Source: an uncultured Bellilinea sp.
Lineage (GTDB): Bacteria > Chloroflexota > Anaerolineae > Anaerolineales > Anaerolineaceae
Assembly: GCA_938040735.1 (NCBI GenBank)
Contig: CALHYE010000009.1
Coordinates: forward strand, 58,299-122,298
Direction of reading: 5' to 3'
Length of the DNA: 64,000 nucleotides
The notes below the pieces were generated by a model that saw only the letters and a list, made by a program, of their open reading frames with translations, did no database searches and was not told where the DNA came from. Below, in pieces: positions 38,702 through 48,065 of this stretch. The number at the start of each line of letters is the position of its first letter. The first letter of the stretch is position 1. The translations under genes and the position numbers were made by a program.

Positions 38702-40120
38702 TTATTTGAGCGACTTGATATATTCAATGATTTCCAGAATCTGCTGTTCCGGGATCGTATCCTTGTAAATCTGCGGCATTACCCCGGGTACAAATCCTTT
38801 GGGAACCTGAGCGTTCGGATTGATAATCGCCGTCAATAAATACTCATCATCTACGGTGACCACCGAGCCGTCGGTGAGTTCATGGCTTAGTCCATACAAG
38901 CCTTTCCAGGTGGGACCCACGTTAGGCGAGCCGTCCACAGAATGGCAGGAAAGACAACCGTTATTCCGCGCCCAGACCTCCCCGCGTGTAACCGGATCGG
39001 TGCCAAGGGCAGCCAGTTGATCCTGCACCCATTGATCAAATTCGGACTGAGTGACCACCTTAACCGGAGATTCCATATAGGCGTGGGATGTGCCGCACAT
39101 CTCCGCGCAGCGCACTTTGAATTCGCCCAATTCGGTAGGGGTTACCCGTAGTTCACGCACCAAATTTTCCCCCGGCAGAGTATCTTGCTTGACCCGAAAC
39201 TCCGGCACCCAAAACGAATGAATGACATCCAGCGAAGTCAGTTTTAATAAAGCCTGCTTGTTGACCGGCATAACCATTGTGTTGGAAACAATCCCGTAAT
39301 CGGGATATTCAAACCGCCAGAACCACTGCCCGGCAACGACCTTGATCTCCAATGCCTGCGGGTCAGCCCGGCGCGTTTCAGCCAGCGAAACCGAACCCAA
39401 ATAAGCAAAATAAATCACGATTCCCAGTGGGATGACCGTCCAGATGATCTCAAGCGGATTGTTACCCTTGATGTAAGCGCCGTCCTCCTCCTCCCCCGGT
39501 TTATGACGAAAAACAACCATACTGTAGCCGAGAAAGACGACAATCAAAGAAAACAACAACGAGATCATGAAAAAATGCAGGTTGAACAACCGATCAATCG
39601 GTTGCGCCTGCAAACTGGCCGCAATCGGCAGCAAGGGGATATTGCTCAACAGGTAATAAATTAAGGCGGTAAAGGCAGCGATGAGAACACCAACAATCAC
39701 AAAATGCTTCATAGATGATCTCCTCTGTACAGGGGGTTGCTCACGGGTGGTTTGCGAAAACTTCGGTAAATTCAACCAATCCTCGGCTTGGGCAGGCGTT
39801 AGGGTGCGCCGGTCATACACAACCACCGCCCCGCTGGATTTCAAAGAAACCAGCATGACCTGCATGGGTTGATCGCCAGCGACAAATTCTTGTAAAAATT
39901 CAGCGCGGGAAATGGCTTTATCGTCATAATCCAGGATGATTAAGTCCGGCAGCCAGTTTTGCATCTCAGTCAGAACAGCCTCATTGGTAGCCACGCGGCG
40001 GATTTCCAATTGCGGATTTTTCCACTGACGCTGAATCATTTTTTCCAATCCCTGTCCAAACAGTGGATTGGCCGAGGCAATTAACACCCGCTGATAAGGC
40101 GCACTTGTTTTCGGACTCAT
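38702..40120 (-). CDS. ctaC: Cytochrome c oxidase subunit II with C-terminal cytochrome c domain, preceded in frame by a receiver-like domain
   Basis: CuA site VIHSFWVPEF and CAEMCGTSHAYM; heme CLSCH; N-terminal ~130 aa VLIASANPLFGQGLEKMI...PDLIILDYDD; internal ATG at 39712 with upstream AGAGGAG. Confidence 0.9.
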   Translation of the reverse strand: MSPKTSAPYQRVLIASANPLFGQGLEKMIQRQWKNPQLEIRRVATNEAVLTEMQNWLPDLIILDYDDKAISRAEFLQEFVAGDQPMQVMLVSLKSSGAVVVYDRRTLTPAQAEDWLNLPKFSQTTREQPPVQRRSSMKHFVIVGVLIAAFTALIYYLLSNIPLLPIAASLQAQPIDRLFNLHFFMISLLFSLIVVFLGYSMVVFRHKPGEEEDGAYIKGNNPLEIIWTVIPLGIVIYFAYLGSVSLAETRRADPQALEIKVVAGQWFWRFEYPDYGIVSNTMVMPVNKQALLKLTSLDVIHSFWVPEFRVKQDTLPGENLVRELRVTPTELGEFKVRCAEMCGTSHAYMESPVKVVTQSEFDQWVQDQLAALGTDPVTRGEVWARNNGCLSCHSVDGSPNVGPTWKGLYGLSHELTDGSVVTVDDEYLLTAIINPNAQVPKGFVPGVMPQIYKDTIPEQQILEIIEYIKSLK

Positions 40121-40257
40121 AACAATTCCCTGAAATTCAACTCCCAAAAATACCCACCTATAATTTACACAAAAATTGTCCGATTTTCTACTCTCGGACA
40201 ATTTTTTACAGGTTAAATTCAATTTTCCCTTGGGGTGATTTTCAGCTCACCCGCTCA

Positions 40258-40911
40258 TCATTCTCTTTTGTGAATCAGCCCTAATTGCAATCCCTTACTG
40301 ACGGCTTCGGTACGGTTGGACGCCTCCAATTTTTCGAGGATGTGGCGTACGTGGGTCTTTACGGTGTTTTCCGAGATGAATAAATGCGCCGCAATCTGAC
40401 TGGTGGTTTGACCGGCTGCCAGACAATCCAATACTTCTAATTCCCGGTCGCTCAACAAGGGTTGAGGTTTAATATCCCCCTGTTGCGCCAGAGCGCGCAG
40501 TACAACGCCGGTCACCTCCGGCGAAAGCGCCCCATCCCCTTGGGCAACCCGTAAAATGGCTTTTCGCAGATCCTCCGGCTCGATATTCTTCAGCAGATAA
40601 CCATCGGCGCCCAGCCGGATAGCCGAAAGCAAATCGTCTTCATCTTCTGAAATGGTCAGCATCAGTACGCGCACCGGCAGATTCAACCGGCGAATTTGAT
40701 CCACCGTCTGAATGCCGTCCATTTCCGGCATATTCACATCCAGCAACACAACATCCGGTTTCTCTTGCTGAATGACTTGCAACGCTTCTCGCCCGTTACC
40801 GGCTTCGCCGACCACCTTAAAACCGTGTAAATCGTTAATCAAGCCAATCAGGCCGCGCCGAAAGAGAGCATGATCATCCACCACAACCAATCGTATGGGA
40901 AAAGCGGTCAT
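40258..40911 (-). CDS. NarL/FixJ-type response regulator (REC + LuxR HTH)
   Basis: VVVDDHALFRRGL, VVLLDVNMPEMDG, LSDRELEVLDCLAAGQTTSQIAAHLFISENTVKTHVRHIL. Confidence 0.97.
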   Translation of the reverse strand: MTAFPIRLVVVDDHALFRRGLIGLINDLHGFKVVGEAGNGREALQVIQQEKPDVVLLDVNMPEMDGIQTVDQIRRLNLPVRVLMLTISEDEDDLLSAIRLGADGYLLKNIEPEDLRKAILRVAQGDGALSPEVTGVVLRALAQQGDIKPQPLLSDRELEVLDCLAAGQTTSQIAAHLFISENTVKTHVRHILEKLEASNRTEAVSKGLQLGLIHKRE

Positions 40912-42719
40912 ACTGGAGATTCCTCTTGCTTCAGGGGTAAATGAACTCGGATTGTCGTCCCTGCCTGAGGTTTACTGATCACCTGAAAGTCAGCGCCGAT
41001 CAATTCAGCCCGTTCGCGCATGCCGCGCAATCCATGCCGCGAGAATTCGGGGACATCCTCGGCGCTGAACCCCACCCCATTATCGCTGATTTCCAAAATC
41101 AGCATGCCTTTCCAATTCCGCACTTCTATGCGAACCCGGCTTGCCTGTGAATGTTTGCGCACATTACTGAGCGCTTCCTGAATAATTCTTAGCAATTGCG
41201 CCTGAACTTCGGGCTCAATTTTCGGCAGTTCAGATGGGAAATTGCGTTCAACCCGCATACCGCTGTTTTTTTCAAATTCGCGGGAAAGCGGTTCCAGCCA
41301 AAGAATCATATCCTCACCCGGACTTAATCTCAAACTATCAATCACCTGGCGGGTTTCCAGATAAGCATCCGCCAAAGCCTGATGAGACTGGAGAATCATT
41401 TGTTCGAGACGTTGTAACTCTCCATGCGCCAGTTGAGTTTGCATTTGAGCAACCGTCAATTTCAGGTACGCCAGGGTTTGAGCCAGACTATCGTGAATCT
41501 CCCGCGCCAGCCGGATGCGTTCTTGCAGCACAACCCGGTATTCGCGCTCCATCTGAGCCCGCTCACTCTCCACCAGCATCGCCAGTTGATTGGCAATGAT
41601 CGTTAATAGTGGACGGCTCTCGGCCGGGATTGATTGACCACCGCGACTGACCAAAAGGATGGCCCCAATCAACAAGTCGCCCGGCAGACAGCAAGGCAAT
41701 GCCAGAACCACCATTTCCTCGGTGATAGATGATACATCCTGAAGACCACAATTCGCCGGGCGCAGATTATTCAGCAACTCCTTCATCAATTGATCAGCCG
41801 CTTGAGACTGGATCCAGCCATTACTGCCCGCCATTAGTTGCATTCCGCGGAAGTGCGGCGGAGATGGTTTAATTTCCAGACGGGCTGCGCTAAAACCCAA
41901 AACAGCGCAAAGATGCTCCAGCAAGTTTTGGGCATAATGTTCAGTGGAGGATTGCAAATCTTGCGGAGATTGCAACTGCCGTAAGGCAGCCTGTTCCTGC
42001 GTTTTCAAGCGAATCACTTCCAGCGCCGAAAGCATTTCGCGCAGCAAGGTCGCGAGAAATTCGTGCGTTTCACTCTCTAATTGCTGGCTAGGCGCAAAGT
42101 AAATATTTAACATTGCCAACGTTTGCTGTTCGCGCTGTAAGGGCAGGCAGTAAATCCGCACCGATTGATCAAAAGGGGCTTCGAGCAGCGGACACGATTC
42201 GCCGACGGTGGTCTCCAACTTCTGGCAGACGCGGCAACGGCTGCGCACGCGCGGCTCACTCAAATGTTCTGCCCAGGCTTTCAAAACCGGCGCCGGATAA
42301 GCCCCGTGCGTCAGAGCATTCAGCGGTTGCCCCCATTCATCAAACGGCATAAAGGAAATGCCCACTGCCCCGGTCATTTCGCTGATGATGGCAAGAGACC
42401 GTTCAATCAATTCCTTTTCATTTTGCGCCTCTAACCAGACTTGATTCAGCCGCAGCATTCCGTGCAGACGGCGTTCTAAAGCGCTGCCCGTCTCACGAGT
42501 GTCTTGTAGAGAATGTTCCAGAATCTGCTGCTGTTTCCGGCGTTTCCACCAATCCGCCAACAGCCAGGAAATTGCCCCTGCCAGCAGCGCCGCCGGGATC
42601 CAAAATCCCCCATCATCTGGCTGGTTTTTCAGCATCCATTCCAACCCCAGCACAGTAATGAAACCAGCGAACAGAATGATTAAAACTACCGGGTCAACCG
42701 ATTTGAAACGCCTTTTCAT
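40908..42719 (-). CDS. Sensor histidine kinase (HisKA_3), GAF-like sensor regions
   Basis: QERIRLAREIHDSLAQTLAYLKL, LRIIQEALSNVRKHSQA, ISDNGVGFSAEDVPEFSRHGLRGMRERAELIG. Confidence 0.96.
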   Translation of the reverse strand: MKRRFKSVDPVVLIILFAGFITVLGLEWMLKNQPDDGGFWIPAALLAGAISWLLADWWKRRKQQQILEHSLQDTRETGSALERRLHGMLRLNQVWLEAQNEKELIERSLAIISEMTGAVGISFMPFDEWGQPLNALTHGAYPAPVLKAWAEHLSEPRVRSRCRVCQKLETTVGESCPLLEAPFDQSVRIYCLPLQREQQTLAMLNIYFAPSQQLESETHEFLATLLREMLSALEVIRLKTQEQAALRQLQSPQDLQSSTEHYAQNLLEHLCAVLGFSAARLEIKPSPPHFRGMQLMAGSNGWIQSQAADQLMKELLNNLRPANCGLQDVSSITEEMVVLALPCCLPGDLLIGAILLVSRGGQSIPAESRPLLTIIANQLAMLVESERAQMEREYRVVLQERIRLAREIHDSLAQTLAYLKLTVAQMQTQLAHGELQRLEQMILQSHQALADAYLETRQVIDSLRLSPGEDMILWLEPLSREFEKNSGMRVERNFPSELPKIEPEVQAQLLRIIQEALSNVRKHSQASRVRIEVRNWKGMLILEISDNGVGFSAEDVPEFSRHGLRGMRERAELIGADFQVISKPQAGTTIRVHLPLKQEESPV

Positions 42720-42863
42720 CGAAACAAATTTTACCCCGAAAGCGCCAAAGCGGCATATTTCGTATAACTTTATCGAATAATCTTATCTGCTTACAAAGTT
42801 TATTAAACAAAAAAGATGGGCAATTTTTGACCTTGCCCATCTCTCATGCTCAGACAGAGTAGT

Positions 42864-43286
42864 CTATTTGAAAGTTTTGATATAGGAAACTACCTGCCAA
42901 ATTTGCTCATCGGTAAGAATGCCCTTTTGAGCAGGCATGGAGGAATTGAACGGGGCCATCGAACCGCCTTCAGCAATCCGCCAGAAGAGATAATCATCGC
43001 CAGCCGTGCCAACCACCTCATTGAGGTGAGCGGGTTTGGGGTCTAAGCCAGCGGCTGCCGGACCATCGCCTGCGCCGCTGGGTCCGTGGCAGGACGCACA
43101 GCGTTCTTCATAAATGGTTTTTCCAGCCGCAACGGCATCGCTTCCAAGCGGGTTGGTCTTGCCGGCATATTCAGCCGGGACAGCGGGTCTATCGGAAGTG
43201 GCTTGTCCGCCGCCTCCGCCGCAGGCTGCAAGAATGAGTGCGCTCAGCACAAAAACCATCAGAATCGTTGGGAATACTTTTTTCAT
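42864..43286 (-). CDS. Cytochrome c lipoprotein, single heme
   Basis: Lipobox LSALILAACGGGGG; ERCASCHGPSGAGDGPAAAGL; IWQVVSYIKTF. Confidence 0.92.
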   Translation of the reverse strand: MKKVFPTILMVFVLSALILAACGGGGGQATSDRPAVPAEYAGKTNPLGSDAVAAGKTIYEERCASCHGPSGAGDGPAAAGLDPKPAHLNEVVGTAGDDYLFWRIAEGGSMAPFNSSMPAQKGILTDEQIWQVVSYIKTFK

Positions 43287-43469
43287 ATAATCCTCCTTTG
43301 GTGTAGTGAACCTCTTCACAATCCTTATTATAATACGCCTGTATCGAAAATAAAGCCCCTGTACAGCGCCCGCAGGGTGATTTTTATAATGAAAAAGAGA
43401 TTAATTTACGATAGCCCCTGAACCTAATTCGTCAATCTCAAAAGTTAGGTTTTGTCCTATAATTACCCC

Positions 43470-44894
43470 ATGTCAATTCTCAAGTTCAGAAAAATCCTTA
43501 TCTTGATTTTGATATTAGCGCTTGCAGGTTTACAACCGCCCACCTTTGTCCGAGCTGAGGACTTATCCAAAAATCTCCGGGATGGCGAGGTGTCTGCCTA
43601 TGACCTCATCCTTGCCATGAATACCCTGCGAGTATCAAATGGCTTACCTCCCTTAGTAGAAGACCCGATCATCAATGCCGTCGCTCAAGCAACCGCCGAA
43701 ATCATGGCAGTCAATCAAATGTCCTGGCACATTGGGAATGTATCCGGCCGTCTGCAGGCAGCCGGTTACGGCGGAGGCGCTAAGGTTTGGGCAACGGAAA
43801 ATTTTGCGGTTGGCACAAGCTTTACAATTGATCAGATCATGTTAGCCTGGGCAGATCCGGATCACATGATCCCGGCGGTAAATCCGGCTTACTGTCACGT
43901 TGGGGCAGGTGTTGCCAAATCGGCCAATGGGATGACCTACTACGTCCTACAAGCGGCCTACATTTCGGGCAAGTCCTGTGGAGAGTACCGCTCATCCCCA
44001 AACCCGCAACCCGGCGGCAGCAACCCTAACCCTGTTGTTCCTCAAATCATTGTCCCTGTCAAAGTTGCCACTCCCGATGAGGACGGGAAGGTTTTCCACG
44101 TCGTTCAAACCGGACAATCGCTCTGGGCAATCGCGGTAGCTTATAAGACCACCATCCGGGATTTGGAAGTATGGAATAATATCTCCCGCACTAAACCTCT
44201 ACAGGTTGGACAAAAATTGTTCATCCCCAGCAGCAACACCGAAGGATATGCCACCCCTACGCCGGTGGGCATGGTCAAAGTTGCTACCCCCGATGCAGAC
44301 GGCAGAATCATCCATATTGTTGAACCATACAATACGCTCATCACCATCGCCAGCGCCTACGGCGTAACTGTAGATACGATTCTGAAATACAATGGTATCC
44401 AGGCGGATTGGCCTTTGCAAATTGGGCAAAAACTGATCATCTATCCCGGCAATATCACCCCCAGCCCTACCCCCCGTCCGCTCACGCCGCTTGAAAAACT
44501 CACCCCTGCCAGCGATGGAAAATACTATCACACCGTTCAAAGCGGTGAAACGCTGGTGTGGATTGCAAAATTGTACGAGATAAGCCTGAACGACCTGCTG
44601 GCATGGAACGGTTTGAACTGGACTTCAATCATTCATCCGGGCGACCAAATCCTCTTGCAGGTTACCCCGCCCATGCCGCCGACTTCTACCCCCACCCGTA
44701 CCCTTTCACCTACAAACACCCCAATTCCGCTTACGGCTACCCCCAGCCCGATATCCATCGCGGTAACGGCCACACCGACTCCAATCCCCATCAACGGCTC
44801 ATCCCAAAATCCTCCGACTATTTTATTCGTGTTGATCGGGGCAGCTTCAACCGGAACCATTCTGGCATTCCTTTACTTTCGGAAGAAGAGGTAA
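43470..44894 (+). CDS. Secreted/anchored CAP (SCP)-domain protein with three LysM repeats and C-terminal TM
   Basis: CAP: ILAMNTLRVSNGLPPLVEDPIINAVAQATAEIMA...HVGAGVAKS; three LysM copies (HVVQTGQSLWAIAVAYKTT, HIVEPYNTLITIASAYGV, HTVQSGETLVWIAKLYEIS); Pro/Thr-rich linker. Confidence 0.9.
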   Translation: MSILKFRKILILILILALAGLQPPTFVRAEDLSKNLRDGEVSAYDLILAMNTLRVSNGLPPLVEDPIINAVAQATAEIMAVNQMSWHIGNVSGRLQAAGYGGGAKVWATENFAVGTSFTIDQIMLAWADPDHMIPAVNPAYCHVGAGVAKSANGMTYYVLQAAYISGKSCGEYRSSPNPQPGGSNPNPVVPQIIVPVKVATPDEDGKVFHVVQTGQSLWAIAVAYKTTIRDLEVWNNISRTKPLQVGQKLFIPSSNTEGYATPTPVGMVKVATPDADGRIIHIVEPYNTLITIASAYGVTVDTILKYNGIQADWPLQIGQKLIIYPGNITPSPTPRPLTPLEKLTPASDGKYYHTVQSGETLVWIAKLYEISLNDLLAWNGLNWTSIIHPGDQILLQVTPPMPPTSTPTRTLSPTNTPIPLTATPSPISIAVTATPTPIPINGSSQNPPTILFVLIGAASTGTILAFLYFRKKR

Positions 44895-44992
44895 GCCCAT
44901 TTTCAAAAGGCGATCATGACTTCGCCAAGCATCCTGCAGGTACGCTTGAGTTAGGCCAACTGGTTATAAAAAAATTACCCCTTCCAACGGGT

Positions 44993-45406
44993 TTATTTAA
45001 CCGTTTTGCTTCGGGTGGACGGTCTCGAAAAAATTTTCCATACCGAAAGAATGATCAATAAAGCCCCACTCAGACTGGTGTATGAATTAAAGCCATACAA
45101 AACCCCACCAAAACTCAACCGCGGTGGTAATAACGGATACAACCACGCATATAATCCCAAAGCCAGAAGGAATAGCAAAGCCATTACACCTGCTTTTTGT
45201 CCAGCAAAGTAGAGAAATATTCCAAAACTTATCCCCATAAAAATCAAGCTGCTCATGGCTACGATAACAAGGTGAGGAAAGAGAGCAAACTCCGTTGCCA
45301 TCGAGAGTCGCACTACTCTGATCAGATGATCCAGTCCAAAGCAAACAACAGGATATAAAAACCGAAACCAAAAGGCCTTTGTTTTCACATACCTCCTATT
45401 CATCAT
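44993..45406 (-). CDS. Small multi-TM membrane protein of unknown function
   Basis: 137 aa with four hydrophobic segments. Confidence 0.5.
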   Translation of the reverse strand: MMNRRYVKTKAFWFRFLYPVVCFGLDHLIRVVRLSMATEFALFPHLVIVAMSSLIFMGISFGIFLYFAGQKAGVMALLFLLALGLYAWLYPLLPPRLSFGGVLYGFNSYTSLSGALLIILSVWKIFSRPSTRSKTVK

Positions 45407-45878
45407 CCAACACTGCTTGAAAAACCATTAGTCACACACTAGAGCGCTTTGTCCTAAACCAATACAGAATTGTAATGTCCAGGAACTACCTCCCCGGACT
45501 AATTGGCTATACAAATGGACACCATGGTTACCTACTTCATCCTGCACATTTATAAAAACACCTTGCCAGGGAGTAGAAGTACCTTAACTCGTTCTCCCGC
45601 TGGGCCTCTTAAATACCTGCTGGCCTGTACATCTATTTGGGGAATAGATATTTTGAATCAGCAGAATTATCATCAATATGACATATATTACCGGTTTCCT
45701 GTCAAATTTACACTGATGGATTAAAAACTCTTGTTGGGTTGATTTTTCTCTGATTTATCACTCCGATTTTATGAATCAACACCATAGAATTTACTTCATT
45801 ATAGGAATAGCAACTTATCCACACAAGCACCCCTGGTCATAGAGGGTGGAATGACTTTCGGCATCAAGTAGATAACTG

Positions 45879-45920
45879 CAAAAAAATCATGACCGCCTGC
45901 TCATCTCTCTCAGGCGGTCT
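45879..45920 (-). terminator. Rho-independent terminator on the minus strand
   Basis: Minus strand: GACCGCCTG-agagagatgag-CAGGCGGTC then atgaTTTTTTT, 9-bp perfect stem plus T tract. Confidence 0.7.
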
Positions 45921-45950
45921 GTTCGGCTGGTTATGGCACGCATACGGCGG

Positions 45951-46070
45951 TCACTTGACCCATTGGTCGAGCCGTCTGTCCAGCGCAAACTGCCCGCTGC
46001 CGATGTACATTGCCGTCCACACCAGACGGACAACGAACGCGGCAGATAACAGCAATAGCGAGGCATACCA
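45951..46070 (-). pseudogene. 3'-end remnant of an unidentified membrane-protein gene next to the terminator
   Basis: Minus-strand frame ...YASLLLLSAAFVVRLVWTAMYIGSGQFALDRRLDQWVK* ends just before the terminator hairpin. Confidence 0.4.
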
Positions 46071-46079
46071 ATGACAAGG

Positions 46080-46324
46080 AACCTGCAGTGTCCCTTTTAT
46101 TATCAAACCAGAATGACTATACGAAGCATCTCATGCGCACCACTTGGAAAGAGGAGGTTGACCTATCCGAGTATGTGGATTTTGTCGATGCACGCAATCA
46201 GATTTGCCGATTTATCGAGGATGTGTATAATTACAAGCACATTCACTCATCGTTGGGTTACTTGACTCCCGCTGAGTTCAAGACTGACTGGTTGGCTGCT
46301 CAAACAGAGCCAGATACCCCCTAA
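46080..46324 (+). pseudogene. IS3-family transposase OrfB, C-terminal remnant
   Basis: HLMRTTWKEEVDLSEYVDFVDARNQICRFIEDVYNYKHIHSSLGYLTPAEFKTDW is the OrfB/rve C-terminus; catalytic N-terminal part absent. Confidence 0.82.
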
Positions 46325-46491
46325 ACCTTTCTTACTCCCAAATCAGCATCAGTTGTCCTCTTATTTTAGTCAATAAAACTATCTCCAGTCAGAGCATGCA
46401 AATGAGTAATCCAATGCTCGTGATCTCGCGGTAGTTCAACGACTAAAAGAGAATCATCCTTATCCTAATTGAGAATAATGACTTAACTTAT

Positions 46492-48063
46492 TTATATTCT
46501 ATTAATATAACCGCGAAACGCCTTTTCAAGTCTTATCATTGCATCCACCATCTTTTCTTGTAATTCATTCCACCGATCTTCATCTTTCAATCCATAATCC
46601 GAAATTACAAACCGAATTCGGCTTGCGCGTTTATCGGGAAGCAATTGCCAATCAAGGGATCCACCGAAAATCTGCTCTATCTCGGTTTTGTGTTGAAAGA
46701 AGTAGTTGTAAACATTTTTATTCCATGCAGCTTCACGATTATCAATATATAATTCTACTTGAGCATCTTCTATACGGACCACATAACTATAAAATAGACC
46801 CGCTTTACCAGCACCAGCATTGATCCAATTTTCTTTGCTAGGTTTCACTTTTGCGTAAAGATTCGTCCTCATCTTCGCTTTCTCCAACAATTGTTGCCAG
46901 AAGTTCAATCGCAACATATGTCGTTTTGCTAAATCATTATCCCTTATTCCCATTCTATTTTGGACATCAGTCTTCTTACCCTTTTGTTGCTTAACATAGG
47001 AAAACAATTTGTAAATAGAGAAAAACGAGTCGATTTGCTCGTTAGAAATCACTTGATCTATATCTTGCCAGTAGAGCGGCTCTATCATTTCCCCCTCTTC
47101 ATAATTCAGAACTCTCAATTCAATACCATTGGTAATTATCCCCCATTTCACCTGATAATACTTCGCTGCCAGAAAACAATAGGATTCCCATGGCAACTCG
47201 GGAACTATCTCTGCAAAATTTTCTCCAGGGTTCACGACAACCAATACCGCTTCGGGCGTGTGATTGGACCCCATGACATCCAGCGTGTACAAGCGTGGGT
47301 TGACCTCTTCCATGGTAAAACCAAGAACCTGGAAAAATTCCTTGATGTACTCCTTCCAGGTCGTTGAACTTGGGCTCTGGTAGTCCCGGTATTGTTTGAT
47401 GGTTTGCAGGGTATTGGTGATTTCTTCCAGTGATTCGGTTGGGAGGAAGTTCTGGAAGGAAACCCGGCGTCGCGTAGGGATGGGTGTTCTCGTCACAGGA
47501 ATTGCTGAGGCGTCATACTCTCGCAGCGCCCACACACCCTTGCCTACTCTCGTGAATAAATCTTTTCCTCCTCGATACAGAATTGAATCGGAAGAATGTT
47601 CTCCCATCACATGAATCACAATTCCAGTCCAACTTTTTGGAAAAGGTCCATCCTTGATCCGCCTTACCTCTTCACATATTTGTGCATTAGTGGCTTGCCC
47701 GCCAAGATTTTTCAAGGCTTGCACGATAGCCTCAACCCAAGTTGTCATTTGATCATCCTCCCTCTCACTAAAAGGAATGGTTGTTTGGGTGCTTTTCGCA
47801 ACCGAAAGACCAGGCTGGTAGGGGCTTCCCTCCAACTCACGCAACGCCCATACCCCTTTGGCAACCTTTCGGAACAAGTCCTTCCCTTTGAAGTTTGCCG
47901 AATCTGATGAATGGGCTTCAATTCTCTCGCGGATACTGGCTTGATAGTTGGCAGGCAAAGGTTCTGTTCGGATCCTTTTCACTTCGTCATAAATCTGGTT
48001 GAGGGTTGCCTGCCCGCCTAGGTTCTTCAACGCCTGAACAATGTCTTCGACCCAGGTCGCCAT
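46492..48063 (-). CDS. BREX-associated protein: two tandem HARE-HTH-like domains, HsdR_N-like middle region, DUF4268-like C-terminus
   Basis: Duplicated MATWVEDIVQALKNLGGQATLNQIYDEVKRI / MTTWVEAIVQALKNLGGQATNAQICEEVRRI; C-terminal LNFWQQLLEKAKMRTNLYAKVKPSKENWINAGAGKAGLFYSYVV...VELYIDNREAAWNKNVYNYFFQHKTEIEQIFGGSLDWQLL. Confidence 0.75.
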   Translation of the reverse strand: MATWVEDIVQALKNLGGQATLNQIYDEVKRIRTEPLPANYQASIRERIEAHSSDSANFKGKDLFRKVAKGVWALRELEGSPYQPGLSVAKSTQTTIPFSEREDDQMTTWVEAIVQALKNLGGQATNAQICEEVRRIKDGPFPKSWTGIVIHVMGEHSSDSILYRGGKDLFTRVGKGVWALREYDASAIPVTRTPIPTRRRVSFQNFLPTESLEEITNTLQTIKQYRDYQSPSSTTWKEYIKEFFQVLGFTMEEVNPRLYTLDVMGSNHTPEAVLVVVNPGENFAEIVPELPWESYCFLAAKYYQVKWGIITNGIELRVLNYEEGEMIEPLYWQDIDQVISNEQIDSFFSIYKLFSYVKQQKGKKTDVQNRMGIRDNDLAKRHMLRLNFWQQLLEKAKMRTNLYAKVKPSKENWINAGAGKAGLFYSYVVRIEDAQVELYIDNREAAWNKNVYNYFFQHKTEIEQIFGGSLDWQLLPDKRASRIRFVISDYGLKDEDRWNELQEKMVDAMIRLEKAFRGYINRI

Positions 48064-48065
48064 CT

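Noticed and set aside
43470-44894. LysM/CAP protein as a novel surface system
   Set aside because: The repeats are ordinary LysM modules with Pro/Thr linkers; the architecture is common in this type of genome.
45420-45880. Possible additional IS remnants or small genes in the AT-richer gap
   Set aside because: No frame gives recognisable protein similarity; composition only suggests intergenic or decayed DNA.
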